Of a stretch of DNA of 64,000 bases, positions 1 to 8,745 are shown piece after piece. The DNA is from Syntrophotalea carbinolica DSM 2380. GTDB lineage: Bacteria; Desulfobacterota; Desulfuromonadia; Desulfuromonadales; Syntrophotaleaceae. The notes beneath the pieces were generated by a model. That model did not search any database. It saw only the letters and a program-made list of their open reading frames with translations, and had not been told where the DNA came from. A program made the translations under genes and the position numbers. Position 1 is the first letter of the stretch, and each line of letters starts with the position of its first letter. The stretch covers positions 992,001 through 1,056,000 of the forward strand of contig NC_007498.2 in assembly GCF_000012885.1 (NCBI RefSeq), written 5' to 3'.

Positions 1-810
1 GCCAGTGAATCTTTTCTCGATATCGCCACCTCGGCTGTGGTTCTGCTGGGGCTGCTGCTTAATTATCTGGGGATTCGCTATGTCGAAGGAACCGTTATCC
101 TGCTGATTGCCGGATTGATCGTGAAGCTCGGCTGGAGCAGTGTAAGGCAATCTTTCCTGGCGTTACTTGACGCCAATCTCGATCCGGAACTGACCTCGGC
201 CATCGAAAAACGTGTCAACGAGATCTATGGTGTGAAGGGGGTGAGTGAAGTCCGCATCCGCCAGGCCGGTCCGTTTCGTATGGTCGACTGTGTCATTTAT
301 ACCAGCCCGACCTTACCTCTGTATCGCGCCCACCATTTGGCCGATCTGGCCGAAACCGCCATACGCGATCAGAGCGAACATGTCGAGTCGGTTTTCGTGC
401 ATGTCGAACCGGCCGTCGATCACGAGATGACCGTTATCATTCCGGTCAAGGATATCAACGGCTTCGCTTCCCATGTACACGGCCATTTTGGCCGAGCCCC
501 CTATTTCGTGGCCATCCGCCTGAATGGGCGAACCGAAGCGATTGAGGACTTCTATTCCAACCAATACCTGGAAGAGAAAAAATTCATCGGCTTGAAGGTC
601 ATCAAAACCATGCTTGTGCAGCAGATCGATCTGCTGTTCACCGCCAGCATCGGGGAAATCTCCTTTTACATGCTCAAGGATAATCTGGTCGATATTTACC
701 GGATTGCCGAAGGACAGACCGTCCGGGATGTTCTGGCTCAATTCCATAACAAGGAGTTGCCTGCCATAACCTCGCCGACCCATTCCGTTGATGAGTCGTT
801 GGTCGAATAA
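1..810 (+). CDS. CDF-family cation efflux protein with C-terminal NifX-like domain (5' partial)
   Basis: The reading frame is open from the first base, so the start lies outside the window; 269 residues are visible. The first ~35 residues contain hydrophobic membrane segments (LLGLLLNYLGIRYVEG, VILLIAGLIVKLGW). Residues ~50-140 resemble the cytoplasmic dimerisation domain of CDF metal exporters (TSAIEKRVNEIYGVKGVSEV, then VESVFVHVEP). From ~145 to 250 the sequence changes to a dinitrogenase Fe-Mo cofactor/NifX-like fold (TVIIPVKDINGFASHVHGHF, GRAPYF). This suggests metal export coupled to a small-ligand or metal-cluster sensing domain. The next gene is a DUF5320 protein, and that family is often found beside NifX/NifB-like proteins. 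The family call is good; the substrate metal is not decidable because the metal-site helices are off the window. Confidence 0.75.
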   Translation, partial: ASESFLDIATSAVVLLGLLLNYLGIRYVEGTVILLIAGLIVKLGWSSVRQSFLALLDANLDPELTSAIEKRVNEIYGVKGVSEVRIRQAGPFRMVDCVIYTSPTLPLYRAHHLADLAETAIRDQSEHVESVFVHVEPAVDHEMTVIIPVKDINGFASHVHGHFGRAPYFVAIRLNGRTEAIEDFYSNQYLEEKKFIGLKVIKTMLVQQIDLLFTASIGEISFYMLKDNLVDIYRIAEGQTVRDVLAQFHNKELPAITSPTHSVDESLVE

Positions 811-960
811 TCGGCGGCCTTTCACCCTTGACAGATAGAGGGATAGTTATTATCTTTTAGATGCAAGTTGCATCTATTGAATATCCCCGGTTGTTCTTCA
901 GGGAAGGGCCGAGGTCAAACAGCGAACGGAAGCCGCCAAGGCGGTGGAAAGGAGTGCGAT

Positions 961-1272
961 ATGCCAGGAGGAGATAGAACCGGTCCACAGGGATACGGTC
1001 CGCTGACAGGGCGACGGATGGGTGTTTGCGCCGGATACGATATGCCGAATGCTGCAGGTTTAGGCCGCGGCCGTGGCGGGGGCCGCGGTTTGGCTATGCG
1101 GCGGGGCTGCGGCGGTTGGGGATTTCCTGCCGTTGCGCCAGCGGCACCTGTCGTACCGGTTGCGCAAGCTTCCGATACCAACGTCTTGAAGGGCCAGATC
1201 GATACCCTCGAAAGATCACTGGCGGCATTGAAACAGCAGCTTGAAGCCATGGAAACGCGTCGTGGCGAATAA
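961..1272 (+). CDS. DUF5320 family protein, Gly/Arg-rich
   Basis: A 103-residue protein starting with the family signature [19 protein letters not shown] and then GVCAGYD. The middle is Gly/Arg-rich (GRGRGGGRG) with a Cys (RRGCGGWGF). The last ~35 residues form a short coiled coil ([20 protein letters not shown]). An upstream in-frame ATG at 868 exists, but the ATG at 961 follows GGAAAGGAGTG and begins exactly at the family start, so I use it. DUF5320 proteins commonly neighbour NifX/Mrp-type Fe-S or molybdenum cofactor proteins, and the preceding CDF protein carries such a domain. The molecular role is unknown. Confidence 0.75.
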   Translation: MPGGDRTGPQGYGPLTGRRMGVCAGYDMPNAAGLGRGRGGGRGLAMRRGCGGWGFPAVAPAAPVVPVAQASDTNVLKGQIDTLERSLAALKQQLEAMETRRGE

Positions 1273-1292
1273 TATCCCTGCGACGGCAGAAT

Positions 1293-1330
1293 AAAAAAGA
1301 GGCGGCGGCCATGGGCACCGCCTCTTTTTT
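1293..1330 (+). terminator. Rho-independent terminator after the DUF5320 gene
   Basis: AGAGGCGG and CCGCCTCT arms flank a 12-nt loop and are followed by six T residues; the 5' side has a matching A run, so it may work in both directions. The group II intron begins four bases after the T tract. Confidence 0.85.
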
Positions 1331-1334
1331 CGTG

Positions 1335-3268
1335 GTGCGCCAGGCATGGCGCGTAGCGCCTTGACTGGCGCTGTTCTGGCTGCTGTGGTGGCAGTCGGAT
1401 GACTTGGGGGTGCAAGTCCCCTACGGACCCTGATGACGGGAACCGTTAGCTGAACAGCAAGGGTGTCCACCGCGAGGTGGAATCTGAAGGAAGCTGTAGG
1501 CAAACTTCCGGCCCGACGAACAGGAATCGCATACGAGGCAGTGCCATCCGGGCGAGAAGGCCATAGTCTTCAAAGCCCGATAGTCATCCGGGAGGGTGGT
1601 GCTGTATATGCGGCGGGTATGTGGAAGGAAGGTCACGCGTCTTACCCTGGGAGATCTGTCAACCTGCCTCGTGCTACCGGCATCGCAAGGTGTCGGGATG
1701 GGTTGGCAGAAGTCAGCAGAGGCCATAATAGCCGGGCTAACCACTTTGGCGAAGGGCCGAACACGAGGCGCTTTTCAGGAGGCACGAATTTCGATGACGA
1801 TCGAAGAAGCAGAAGCCCTGGTTGAGATGCCGGGGGCCATGTCCGAGGGTAGCGACCGGAAGTCGCGAGAGTACGGCATCGGTGCGTCAAACGTCACGGC
1901 ATGCAGTGAATCATCCTGGACGGAAGTGGCAACGCGGCTGATGGAAGAAGTCGTCAGTCGCGGCAACATGATGGCGGCTTACCAGCGAGTGGTCAGGAAC
2001 AAGGGCGCGGCGGGCATCGACGGAATGCCGGTTGGCGACCTTAAGACCTACCTGCAGGAGCAGTGGCCGCGCATCAAAGAAGAACTGCTGACCGGAACCT
2101 ACCAGCCTCAGCCGGTGCGGAAGGTGGAAATTCCCAAGCCCGGTGGCGGGATGCGTATGCTCGGCATTCCCACGGTGCTGGATCGGCTCATTCAGCAGGC
2201 GCTGCATCAGGAGCTGATGCGGCTGTTTGAACCGGAATTCTCCGAGCACTCCTACGGGTTTCGTCCCGGACGGAGCGCCCACCAAGCCGTTCAGTCCGCC
2301 CGCCGGCACGTAGCCTCCGGGCGGCGCTGGGCGGTCGATATCGACTTGGAGAAATTCTTTGACCGCGTGGGCCACGACATACTCATGTCGCGGGTGGCCC
2401 GCAAAGTCAAAGACCGCCGGGTATTAGGGTTGATTCGCCGATATCTGACGGTCGGTGTGCTTGAAGGGGGGATTATTTCGCCAAGGGTACAGGGGACGCC
2501 GCAGGGCGGCCCTCTCTCGCCCCTGCTGTCGAACATCCTTCTCGACGAGTTTGACAAGGAACTGGAGAGGCGGGGCCATGCCTTCTGTCGCTATGCCGAC
2601 GACTGCAATATTTACGTGCATAGTCGCCGGGCGGCCGAGCGAGTCATGACCTCGTTGACACGGTTTCTGGAACAGCAGCTCAAGCTCAAAGTCAACCGCG
2701 TCAAAAGCGCCGTTGGCCGCCCCTGGGAAAGAACCTTTCTAGGCTACAGCATGACCTCTCACAAAAAGCCCCGTCTGAAAGTGGCGGGATCTTCCGTGAA
2801 GCGGTTCAAGACTAGCCTGCGAGAAATCTTTCGGCGGGGAAGGGGACGCCGTCTCAAGCGGGTCATCGAAGAGTCCACTCCGAAGCTTCGAGGTTGGATC
2901 GCCTACTTTCGCCTGGCGGAGGTTAAGGGTATCTTCGAGGATCTTGATGGTTGGATCAGGCGGAAACTGCGCTGCATTCTGTGGCGACAGTGGAAGCGCC
3001 CCTTTACCCGAGCCAGGAATTTGATGCGGCGGGGATTGCCAGAGCATCGGGCGTGGCGATCCGCCACAAATGAGCGAGGCCCCTGGTGGAACTCAGGAGC
3101 CTCGCATATGCACGATGCACTTCGGAAATCCTACTTCGACAGACTGGGGTTGGTCTCGTTAGTAGATTACCGCAGACGCTTTCAGTGCGCTTTGTGAACC
3201 GCCGTGTACGGAACCGTACGCACGGTGGTGTGGGAGGACGGCGGGGGTAACCCCGCCTCCTACCCGAT
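1335..3268 (+). mobile_element. Complete group II intron, probably class IIC
   Basis: The left end reads GTGCGCC, the classic group II 5' splice-site start. A ~450-base structured 5' region precedes the intron-encoded protein. After the protein stop there is a domain V-like hairpin (about 3196-3229, arms ACCGCCGTG and CACGGTGGT). A domain VI-like hairpin follows (GGCGGGG-TAA-CCCCGCC), then the 3' end CCTACCCGAT. The element lies directly downstream of a rho-independent terminator, and its protein lacks an endonuclease domain. Both are established hallmarks of class C introns. Exact ends are placed by motif, good to a few bases. Confidence 0.85.
1794..3197 (+). CDS. ltrA: Group II intron reverse transcriptase/maturase
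   Basis: A 467-residue intron-encoded protein. The reverse transcriptase blocks are in order: AAGIDGM, LGIPTVLDRLIQQAL, SYGFRPGRSAHQAV, VDIDLEKFFDRV, GTPQGGPLSPLLSNILL, the catalytic FCRYADD and FLGYSM. The maturase (X) domain follows (LRGWIAYFRLAEVKG, KLRCILWRQWK), and the protein ends at RRRFQCAL with no HNH endonuclease. The frame is open upstream to an ATG at 1596, but the ATG at 1794 is preceded by AGGAGG 11 bases away and gives a normal family length. There is no frameshift and the YADD box is intact, so the intron may still be mobile. Its stop overlaps the start of domain V. Confidence 0.9.
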   Translation: MTIEEAEALVEMPGAMSEGSDRKSREYGIGASNVTACSESSWTEVATRLMEEVVSRGNMMAAYQRVVRNKGAAGIDGMPVGDLKTYLQEQWPRIKEELLTGTYQPQPVRKVEIPKPGGGMRMLGIPTVLDRLIQQALHQELMRLFEPEFSEHSYGFRPGRSAHQAVQSARRHVASGRRWAVDIDLEKFFDRVGHDILMSRVARKVKDRRVLGLIRRYLTVGVLEGGIISPRVQGTPQGGPLSPLLSNILLDEFDKELERRGHAFCRYADDCNIYVHSRRAAERVMTSLTRFLEQQLKLKVNRVKSAVGRPWERTFLGYSMTSHKKPRLKVAGSSVKRFKTSLREIFRRGRGRRLKRVIEESTPKLRGWIAYFRLAEVKGIFEDLDGWIRRKLRCILWRQWKRPFTRARNLMRRGLPEHRAWRSATNERGPWWNSGASHMHDALRKSYFDRLGLVSLVDYRRRFQCAL

Positions 3269-3429
3269 GAAGTGTTCATTCGTTAAACCAAAGCTGCGGC
3301 AGTGCGGTTTTGCACGGTGACGGCCCTATCCCTTCAACAAAAGATAAAGCAATTTCCGGCTTTCACCAGCGGGCATGATTTGTTAAAGTATGTTGCAGAT
3401 ACGATTCTCGTTCGATTCTGGAGGCATGA

Positions 3430-4194
3430 ATGCGCCATATTTTAATAAGTTGCATGCTTGTAGGGGTGTTGGGAGGCTGTGCGGGCTCGAATGAGCACCT
3501 GACGCGTCTGCAGGAAGAAAATCAGCAACTGCAGCAACAATTGACCACCGTACAGCAAAGCCTGGACACTTTGACGGCGGAAAAGAACATTTTGGATGAC
3601 AGGGTCGCTGATTTGACGCGGGTTTCCGGAACCTTGCAGCGGGAGAAGCGGGCCAGGGTGGAGGAAGCGGAACAGTTACGCCGGGCCATGCGGACTTTTG
3701 TTCAGGCACAAATGGATGCTTTACGGCAATTCTCTCTGCGGCAGGAATTTTTTGACTATATCGGTGCGGAGCTGGTTAACCGGCAACACAGCGGCGATGA
3801 AAACCTGACGCTTGTCGATAGCGGTAATCCGTTGCCCGGCAAGGGGGCTTTGCTGTCGCTAAGGGGATATTTCATCGTTCCGTGCAGGTTGCATCTGCTG
3901 GTTTTTCGGCCGGCAGAAGATCTGTGGGAAGTCGTTGAGGTTTCCCCGCTTCTCGAGGTCGCCCAAGCCGGTTTGAACCAGGTCGATCTCGATGTTCCGC
4001 TGGCCGTGCAGGCCGGAGATATTCTCGGCTTTGCATTTGTCGGGCCGGTGGGCATTCCTTACGACGACAAAACCGGCAACACTCTGCTTTTCTCCGACCC
4101 ATTGAAAAACGGCAGTCGCGTGCATATCCCGGCTACCAAGGGGACGCCGAACCGGCGAGCCTATTCCATCGGGGGGGTAGGGTTGTTTCAATAA
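3430..4194 (+). CDS. Predicted lipoprotein with periplasmic coiled coil, function unknown
   Basis: A 254-residue protein. The N-terminus is a lipoprotein signal (ISCMLVGVLGGCAGS, lipobox LGGC). Residues ~22-85 are a heptad-rich coiled coil (LQEENQQLQQQLTTVQQSL and following). The C-terminal ~150 residues look globular and beta-rich (LSLRGYFIVPCRLHLLVF, VDLDVPLAVQAGDILGFAFV). A GGAGG ribosome site lies 7 bases before the ATG. I do not recognise the family. It stands alone between the intron and a convergent gene, with its own terminator. Outer-membrane anchoring is inferred only from the lipobox. Confidence 0.7.
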   Translation: MRHILISCMLVGVLGGCAGSNEHLTRLQEENQQLQQQLTTVQQSLDTLTAEKNILDDRVADLTRVSGTLQREKRARVEEAEQLRRAMRTFVQAQMDALRQFSLRQEFFDYIGAELVNRQHSGDENLTLVDSGNPLPGKGALLSLRGYFIVPCRLHLLVFRPAEDLWEVVEVSPLLEVAQAGLNQVDLDVPLAVQAGDILGFAFVGPVGIPYDDKTGNTLLFSDPLKNGSRVHIPATKGTPNRRAYSIGGVGLFQ

Positions 4195-4215
4195 GCCAGC
4201 GCAGTGACGAAAATA

Positions 4216-4243
4216 AAAAAGGCCGGGATTGTCCCGGCCTTTT
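4216..4243. terminator. Bidirectional terminator between convergent genes
   Basis: Hairpin AAGGCCGGGA-TTG-TCCCGGCCTT with an A run on the left and a T run on the right. It serves the lipoprotein gene on the plus strand and the DUF4405 gene on the minus strand. Confidence 0.8.
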
Positions 4244-4269
4244 AACGATCCGGCTTTTTTCAAAAGGCA

Positions 4270-5112
4270 TCAGCTCCCTGCATTCCGATCCGCAATTTCC
4301 CTGATGTTGTCATAGACATCGATGGGACTCACGCCGTTCGACTCCGCTATCTGTTTCAGCGTCATTCCGCTTTGCCAGCGGATATTCTTTTCCTTGAGAG
4401 CCGCTGCGACAGCGCCGGCATCCAGCCGGTACCGGCCAAGCAACTCCTCCAGCGTCAGTTTCCCCAACCCCTTGACCGGTTTTATCGGCATTTTTTCAAT
4501 TTTCTCTATCGATCCGGCGGGCTTGATCATGGCCAGATAGATTTCCTGAGGAGGAACGTGGTTGGCAAGGGCAATCTTTTTCAGAGACTGGGCATCCGAC
4601 TCGACGCTGTAGCCAGCCGCTTTAAGGCCCTGCAAGGCCCGGTCAAGATCGATATCCATGTGTCTGGCGAAGACCTTCAAAGAGGATAATTCGGCATGAC
4701 CGTAGGGCGGCTCTCCATATTTTCGGGCGGCGCCATCCTTGATGTGTTCATTGACGGCAATGATGGTCGAAAAGGGCGGCATGCCGAACTGGGCTCCTGT
4801 TACGAACAGCAGCGTCAATACCAGGGCGATATTGAAATTCATGGTGAATATCCTCAGGTGCCGGTGTTTGTCCTTCATGTAGAGGACCATGTTTTTCCAG
4901 TTGAAACAGGTGTGAACCACCGCCGCGACCGTAAACAGGATGCCCGCATTGATGTGTATGGCGGTCCACTGATCCTTGGAAAGACTCCATAGTTTCCAGT
5001 CGGCCCAATAGGCCACCCGCCCATGGGGGACGATGAACAGAACAGCGCTTGTCAACAGAACGAAGAACAGCGACAGGAATGCGGTCAGTGAAGCGATTTT
5101 TTTCATTTTCAA
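4270..5112 (-). CDS. DUF4405-type cytochrome b-like membrane protein
   Basis: A 280-residue protein with three N-terminal membrane helices (LTAFLSLFFVLLTSAVLFIV; INAGILFTVAAVVHTCFNW; FNIALVLTLLFVTGAQFG). His residues in helix 2 and near the helix ends (AIHINAG, VVHTCF) match the haem-binding pattern proposed for DUF4405 proteins. The C-terminal half is soluble, with two helical repeats (KLTLEELLGRYRLDAGAVAA, then TLKQIAESNGVSPIDVYDNI). A TTG start has AGGAGG six bases upstream; an ATG two codons later is the alternative. It probably acts in membrane redox chemistry. It lies downstream of the TonB operon in the same direction, but 170 bases separate them. Confidence 0.65.
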   Translation of the reverse strand: MKMKKIASLTAFLSLFFVLLTSAVLFIVPHGRVAYWADWKLWSLSKDQWTAIHINAGILFTVAAVVHTCFNWKNMVLYMKDKHRHLRIFTMNFNIALVLTLLFVTGAQFGMPPFSTIIAVNEHIKDGAARKYGEPPYGHAELSSLKVFARHMDIDLDRALQGLKAAGYSVESDAQSLKKIALANHVPPQEIYLAMIKPAGSIEKIEKMPIKPVKGLGKLTLEELLGRYRLDAGAVAAALKEKNIRWQSGMTLKQIAESNGVSPIDVYDNIREIADRNAGS

Positions 5113-5284
5113 CGGTTTCCTCCTCGGAATATTTCAGCCTTTCTCCGCGCACCAAGAAGTTTTTCTGACGGGGTGGGGAAGAATAGCTGTTTATTTGACT
5201 TCATGTAGATTAAGTTCGTGCTTTTTTAATTCTTTAGCACAAATGAAGCACAAAGAACATTCTGTTGTACGAACCCCATCCGCC

Positions 5285-7519
5285 TCAGGGGGGATTCGGT
5301 TGTTCGATTGTGCGCAGTTTCTCGATGTAAGCCAGACTCTGATGGGCGGCCCGTGCCAGATCGCCGTTGTTTGTCGTGTGGGCGATGGTTGCGCGGAAAC
5401 AGTCGGCCGCCTCGTCCCAAGCCTGCATTTTCAATAGCGAATAGCCGCTTTTCAGCAGCAGACCGGGGTTTTCCGACAGGGCGGTCGCATGGCCGTAGGC
5501 GTCGCGACTTTCTTTGAAGCGGCGCAGGCGGTAGAGAATATCTCCCACCGTTTCCCAGCGATCGGCGGTCTGCCCGGACGCTACGGCGGACCGGGCCGGA
5601 AGCAGGGCCATGGCGTAGCGCTGGCCGCTCAGGTAGATGTTGGTCAGCCGGTCCCAGTCTTTGGCCGCCGGTTGTTTTGATAACGTTTGCCGCAAGGTTT
5701 CCGCCGCCCGGACCGGAATGCCGGCCATGGCGTAGTAGGTGCTCAGGTTGCGGGTATGGTCGGCGTTGTCCGGTGCCAGGTGCGCGAGGACCTCTGTGGC
5801 GGCGGCCGCCGCGGCATAATCCGATTGCTGCAGGGCCAGCCATACCGCCAGTTGCCAGGCATCGGGGTTTTCCGCATAGAGGTCGAGCAGCTTTCCCAGG
5901 GCCTTTTCCGCCTGCGGCCGTCTGTTCAGTTCCACGCAGGTTTTCACCAGGGCCGCCAGCCAGCTGTAGGTGGGGTTTGGTGCCCGGCACAACGCGCTCA
6001 GGACGGGCAGGGCCCGCTGCGGTCGTTGCAGGTGCAGCCACAGGGATGCGCCCCTGAAACGGACGTCGGCAGGCACTTCTTCATCGATCAGGGCGGTGCT
6101 CTCCAAGGCCGCGCGCGCCTCGCGGGTTTTGCCCTGTTCCACGAGCAGGTCGGTCAGATCGACCAGCCAGCGCTGTCGGACCGGTTTTTTTCCGGCACAG
6201 ATTTTGAGCAGGGCGAGGCTTCGGTCCGGTTTTTTCTGCTGTCGCCAGAGCATGGCCGCCTGGTGGTAGTGCTCGCCTTTACCGGTGATGCCGGCGGCCC
6301 GTTCCATGGTTTTTGCGGCGGCCGGGTAGTCTTTTTTCAGGATCCGGGCCCGCACCAGGGCGATCAGCCATTCGGCCTTGGGATGTGGATGCCGCAGCAG
6401 CGGCCGCAGCCAGACCAGGGCGGCATCGGCCTGGTCGAGCTGCAGGCGCAATACCCCGGCACGGTAGGCGTGTCCGGGCTTGCCGCTGATGCGGGCCGCT
6501 CGTTCCGTGACTGCGGCGGCCTTGGGTATATCACCAGTGTTGAGCCAGGCCTGCCCCAGGGCGATCAGCCATTCGGCTTTGGGCTCCGGCAGCTCCGAAA
6601 GACGCCGCAGATGCTGCAGGGCTTTGTCGGCCCGGTCGGCCTGGAGCCATAAAAGGCCGCCGTTGTAGAGATATTCCGGTTGACCCTTGCGCCGGATAAC
6701 GGTGTCCATGACGGCGGCGGCCTGGGCCGGTTGGTTCAGGAGTGTGTGGACATGGCACAAGGACAGCAGCCATGGCAGATGCGGTTTTTGCTCCTGGGCC
6801 AGGGGGTTGAGCAGCGCCAGAGCCTTGCGGGGGCGGTTCGCTTCCAGCCAGAGCCAGGCGGCCTGGTAGAACAGGTCGGGATCGTTGTTCAGGCGGGCTG
6901 CACCTTCCATGACGCGGGCGGTTTCTTCCTTTTTTTTCAGGCTTTTGAGGGTTTCGGACAGGGCCACCAGCCATTCGGCGCGGGGATTCGGGGTTTTTTC
7001 CAGCTGGCGAAGAATTGGCAGGGCTTTTTGAGGCTTCCCGGCCGACAGCCAACAGACCGCGCATTGATAACGTGTTTCCGTCGTGTCGTTCAGGGCCGCG
7101 GCCCGTTCCAGAGCGGCGTCCGCTTCGGCAAAGCGGTTGTTGGCATGCTGGACGGCTCCCAGCATCTGCCAGGCATCAGGGAAGTTCGGCCTTTTTTCCA
7201 CAGCCGTCTGCAGGGGCTTGACGGCTGCGTCGTTTTGGCCGGCCCGGTGCAGAAAGTAGCCCAGTTCATAATAGACGTAGGCGCAGAAGGGGCCGGGGTG
7301 TTGGTTCATGTGGCGCGACAGGATACTGGCCGCTTTTTGAAAGTTGCCGTTCGCCGCGAGCTGTTCCGCCTCGCTGACAACCTCGCGCAGCGACACCGGC
7401 CAGTCTTCCCTGCGTTCTACGGAGGCCCCGTGCTGCCGTGCTTCGACCGTAGTGCCGGTGCCGGAGAGAAGCAGCAGGGCCATGACGACCATGGCAATGA
7501 AATATGCGCAACGGGGCAT
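5285..7519 (-). CDS. Periplasmic tetratricopeptide-repeat protein of the TonB2-type system
   Basis: A 744-residue protein with a signal peptide (FIAMVVMALLLLSGTGT, cleavage near TVEARQ). The rest is a long run of degenerate TPR/helical repeats with a ~35-residue period. Recurring patterns include YQAAWLWLEANRPRKALALL, ALLNPLAQ and AVCWLSAGKPQKALPIL. It is the last gene of the DUF3450-ttpC-exbB-exbD-tonB set, where a TPR protein is the usual sixth member in Vibrio-like TonB2 systems. It probably scaffolds or tunes the TonB complex in the periplasm. The family call is solid; the exact role is inferred from position. Confidence 0.8.
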   Translation of the reverse strand: MPRCAYFIAMVVMALLLLSGTGTTVEARQHGASVERREDWPVSLREVVSEAEQLAANGNFQKAASILSRHMNQHPGPFCAYVYYELGYFLHRAGQNDAAVKPLQTAVEKRPNFPDAWQMLGAVQHANNRFAEADAALERAAALNDTTETRYQCAVCWLSAGKPQKALPILRQLEKTPNPRAEWLVALSETLKSLKKKEETARVMEGAARLNNDPDLFYQAAWLWLEANRPRKALALLNPLAQEQKPHLPWLLSLCHVHTLLNQPAQAAAVMDTVIRRKGQPEYLYNGGLLWLQADRADKALQHLRRLSELPEPKAEWLIALGQAWLNTGDIPKAAAVTERAARISGKPGHAYRAGVLRLQLDQADAALVWLRPLLRHPHPKAEWLIALVRARILKKDYPAAAKTMERAAGITGKGEHYHQAAMLWRQQKKPDRSLALLKICAGKKPVRQRWLVDLTDLLVEQGKTREARAALESTALIDEEVPADVRFRGASLWLHLQRPQRALPVLSALCRAPNPTYSWLAALVKTCVELNRRPQAEKALGKLLDLYAENPDAWQLAVWLALQQSDYAAAAAATEVLAHLAPDNADHTRNLSTYYAMAGIPVRAAETLRQTLSKQPAAKDWDRLTNIYLSGQRYAMALLPARSAVASGQTADRWETVGDILYRLRRFKESRDAYGHATALSENPGLLLKSGYSLLKMQAWDEAADCFRATIAHTTNNGDLARAAHQSLAYIEKLRTIEQPNPP

Positions 7520-7531
7520 GACCGTGAACTC

Positions 7532-8311
7532 CTAGGAAGCGTCCTGCAGCTTGAACTCGATGCTTGTTTTGACCCAGGTCGCCACCGGTCGGCCGTTTTT
7601 CTGGCCCGGTTTGAAGCGCCAGTGGCGTAAGGTGCTTTTTACCGCTTGTTCGAAGACGCCCTCCGGCTCCGCTTTGAGAATGGTCAGTTCATCCACAGAT
7701 CCGTTATGGGTAACCAGAAAACGCACCGTCACATAGCCCTCGATGGCCATGCGTCGGGCCTGGTAGGGATAGAGGGGCTGCATGGTGGAGATGCCCTGCG
7801 GCCGGCGGTCGACCTCGTCCAGATTGAAGCGGTGTCCCGTGGTGGGCGCGGTGGCGGGCAGGTGCAGCTTGCCCGGATTGATATTCATGGCCAGACGCTG
7901 CGGGTCGGGGCGTAGCGCCAACCCCTGCAGGGGCACCGCGACCCGGACCGGAAGGTCGACGGCGGGCAGGGAAGCGAGGGCTGCGGCCGTCATGTCCGGA
8001 CATGACGTCGCCGGGGCCTGGGTATCGGGCGGAGCGACCTCCGGCAGCTCGACGGGCGGAGCGTTAAGTATCGGTTCCGGCGCCGGCGGGTCGGGTAGTT
8101 CCTGCTGCTCGAAAAGACGGTCTTCCGGAGTTTTTTCGGGCACCAGCGGGATATTGCGGTTGGTGCGGGGCAGGTTATGCCGTTGTGCCGGGGAAGTCTG
8201 GTCCAGCAGCAGCGGCACGCACGCCAATATCGCGAGGCTGATAATGATTGCCGCGGCGGCCAGGGCCGCTGCGCGCACGGATTCGGTGGTGTTCGGCAGC
8301 ATGGCGATCAT
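7532..8311 (-). CDS. tonB: TonB energy transducer
   Basis: A 259-residue protein with an N-terminal membrane anchor (AALAAAAIIISLAILACVPL). A proline-rich periplasmic linker follows (LPDPPAPEPILNAPPVELPE). The C-terminal TonB domain occupies ~175-259 (QPLYPYQARRMAIEGYVTVR, AVKSTLRHWRFKPGQKNGRP). The frame stays open far upstream, but the ATG at 8311 follows GGAGA and sits next to the exbD stop, so I start there. TonB carries proton-motive energy from ExbB/ExbD to outer-membrane receptors; the receptor gene about 5 kb upstream in the same apparent operon is its obvious client. Confidence 0.9.
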   Translation of the reverse strand: MIAMLPNTTESVRAAALAAAAIIISLAILACVPLLLDQTSPAQRHNLPRTNRNIPLVPEKTPEDRLFEQQELPDPPAPEPILNAPPVELPEVAPPDTQAPATSCPDMTAAALASLPAVDLPVRVAVPLQGLALRPDPQRLAMNINPGKLHLPATAPTTGHRFNLDEVDRRPQGISTMQPLYPYQARRMAIEGYVTVRFLVTHNGSVDELTILKAEPEGVFEQAVKSTLRHWRFKPGQKNGRPVATWVKTSIEFKLQDAS

Positions 8312-8313
8312 GG

Positions 8314-8745
8314 TTATTCTCCGGGGCGTCGGGCGGAAACGGCGATATTCTGCGCGCCGGCCATGCGGCATTGATCCAGGACCGCGACCATGCGGCCGGC
8401 CGTGCAGGCGCTGTCGGCATCGATAATGATGCCGCCGTCGACGTTTTCCGCCAGAAAGATTTCCACCAGTCCGCGCACCCGCCTCACATCCACCACCTGG
8501 TGATCGATGAAGACGCGGCCGTCGCCGGCGATGCCTACCACCATGCCCACCGCCTCTTTCTTCACGGCGGTGACCGCTTCGGGGCGATTTACCTCGATGC
8601 CGGATTCCCGTACGAAGCTGGCCGTGACCAGGAAGAAGATCAGCAGGATGAAAATCATGTCGATCAGGGGCATCATGTTGATTTCCGCATCGGCATGGTT
8701 CTCCAGGCCGTTGCCTGCCGTTCCGAGACCGCCTAGTCGCTGCAT
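8314..8745 (-). CDS. exbD: ExbD/TolR biopolymer transport protein
   Basis: A 143-residue protein. A single membrane helix carries the conserved Asp (NMMPLIDMIFILLIFFLVTA), and a periplasmic ExbD domain follows (IDHQVVDVRRVRGLVEIFLA, IDADSACTAG). The ATG at 8745 is preceded by GGAG and overlaps the exbB stop by 13 bases; the exbD stop is two bases from the tonB start. Together these indicate translational coupling. It is the rotor/stator partner of the two ExbB/TolQ-type channel proteins upstream. Confidence 0.9.
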   Translation of the reverse strand: MQRLGGLGTAGNGLENHADAEINMMPLIDMIFILLIFFLVTASFVRESGIEVNRPEAVTAVKKEAVGMVVGIAGDGRVFIDHQVVDVRRVRGLVEIFLAENVDGGIIIDADSACTAGRMVAVLDQCRMAGAQNIAVSARRPGE

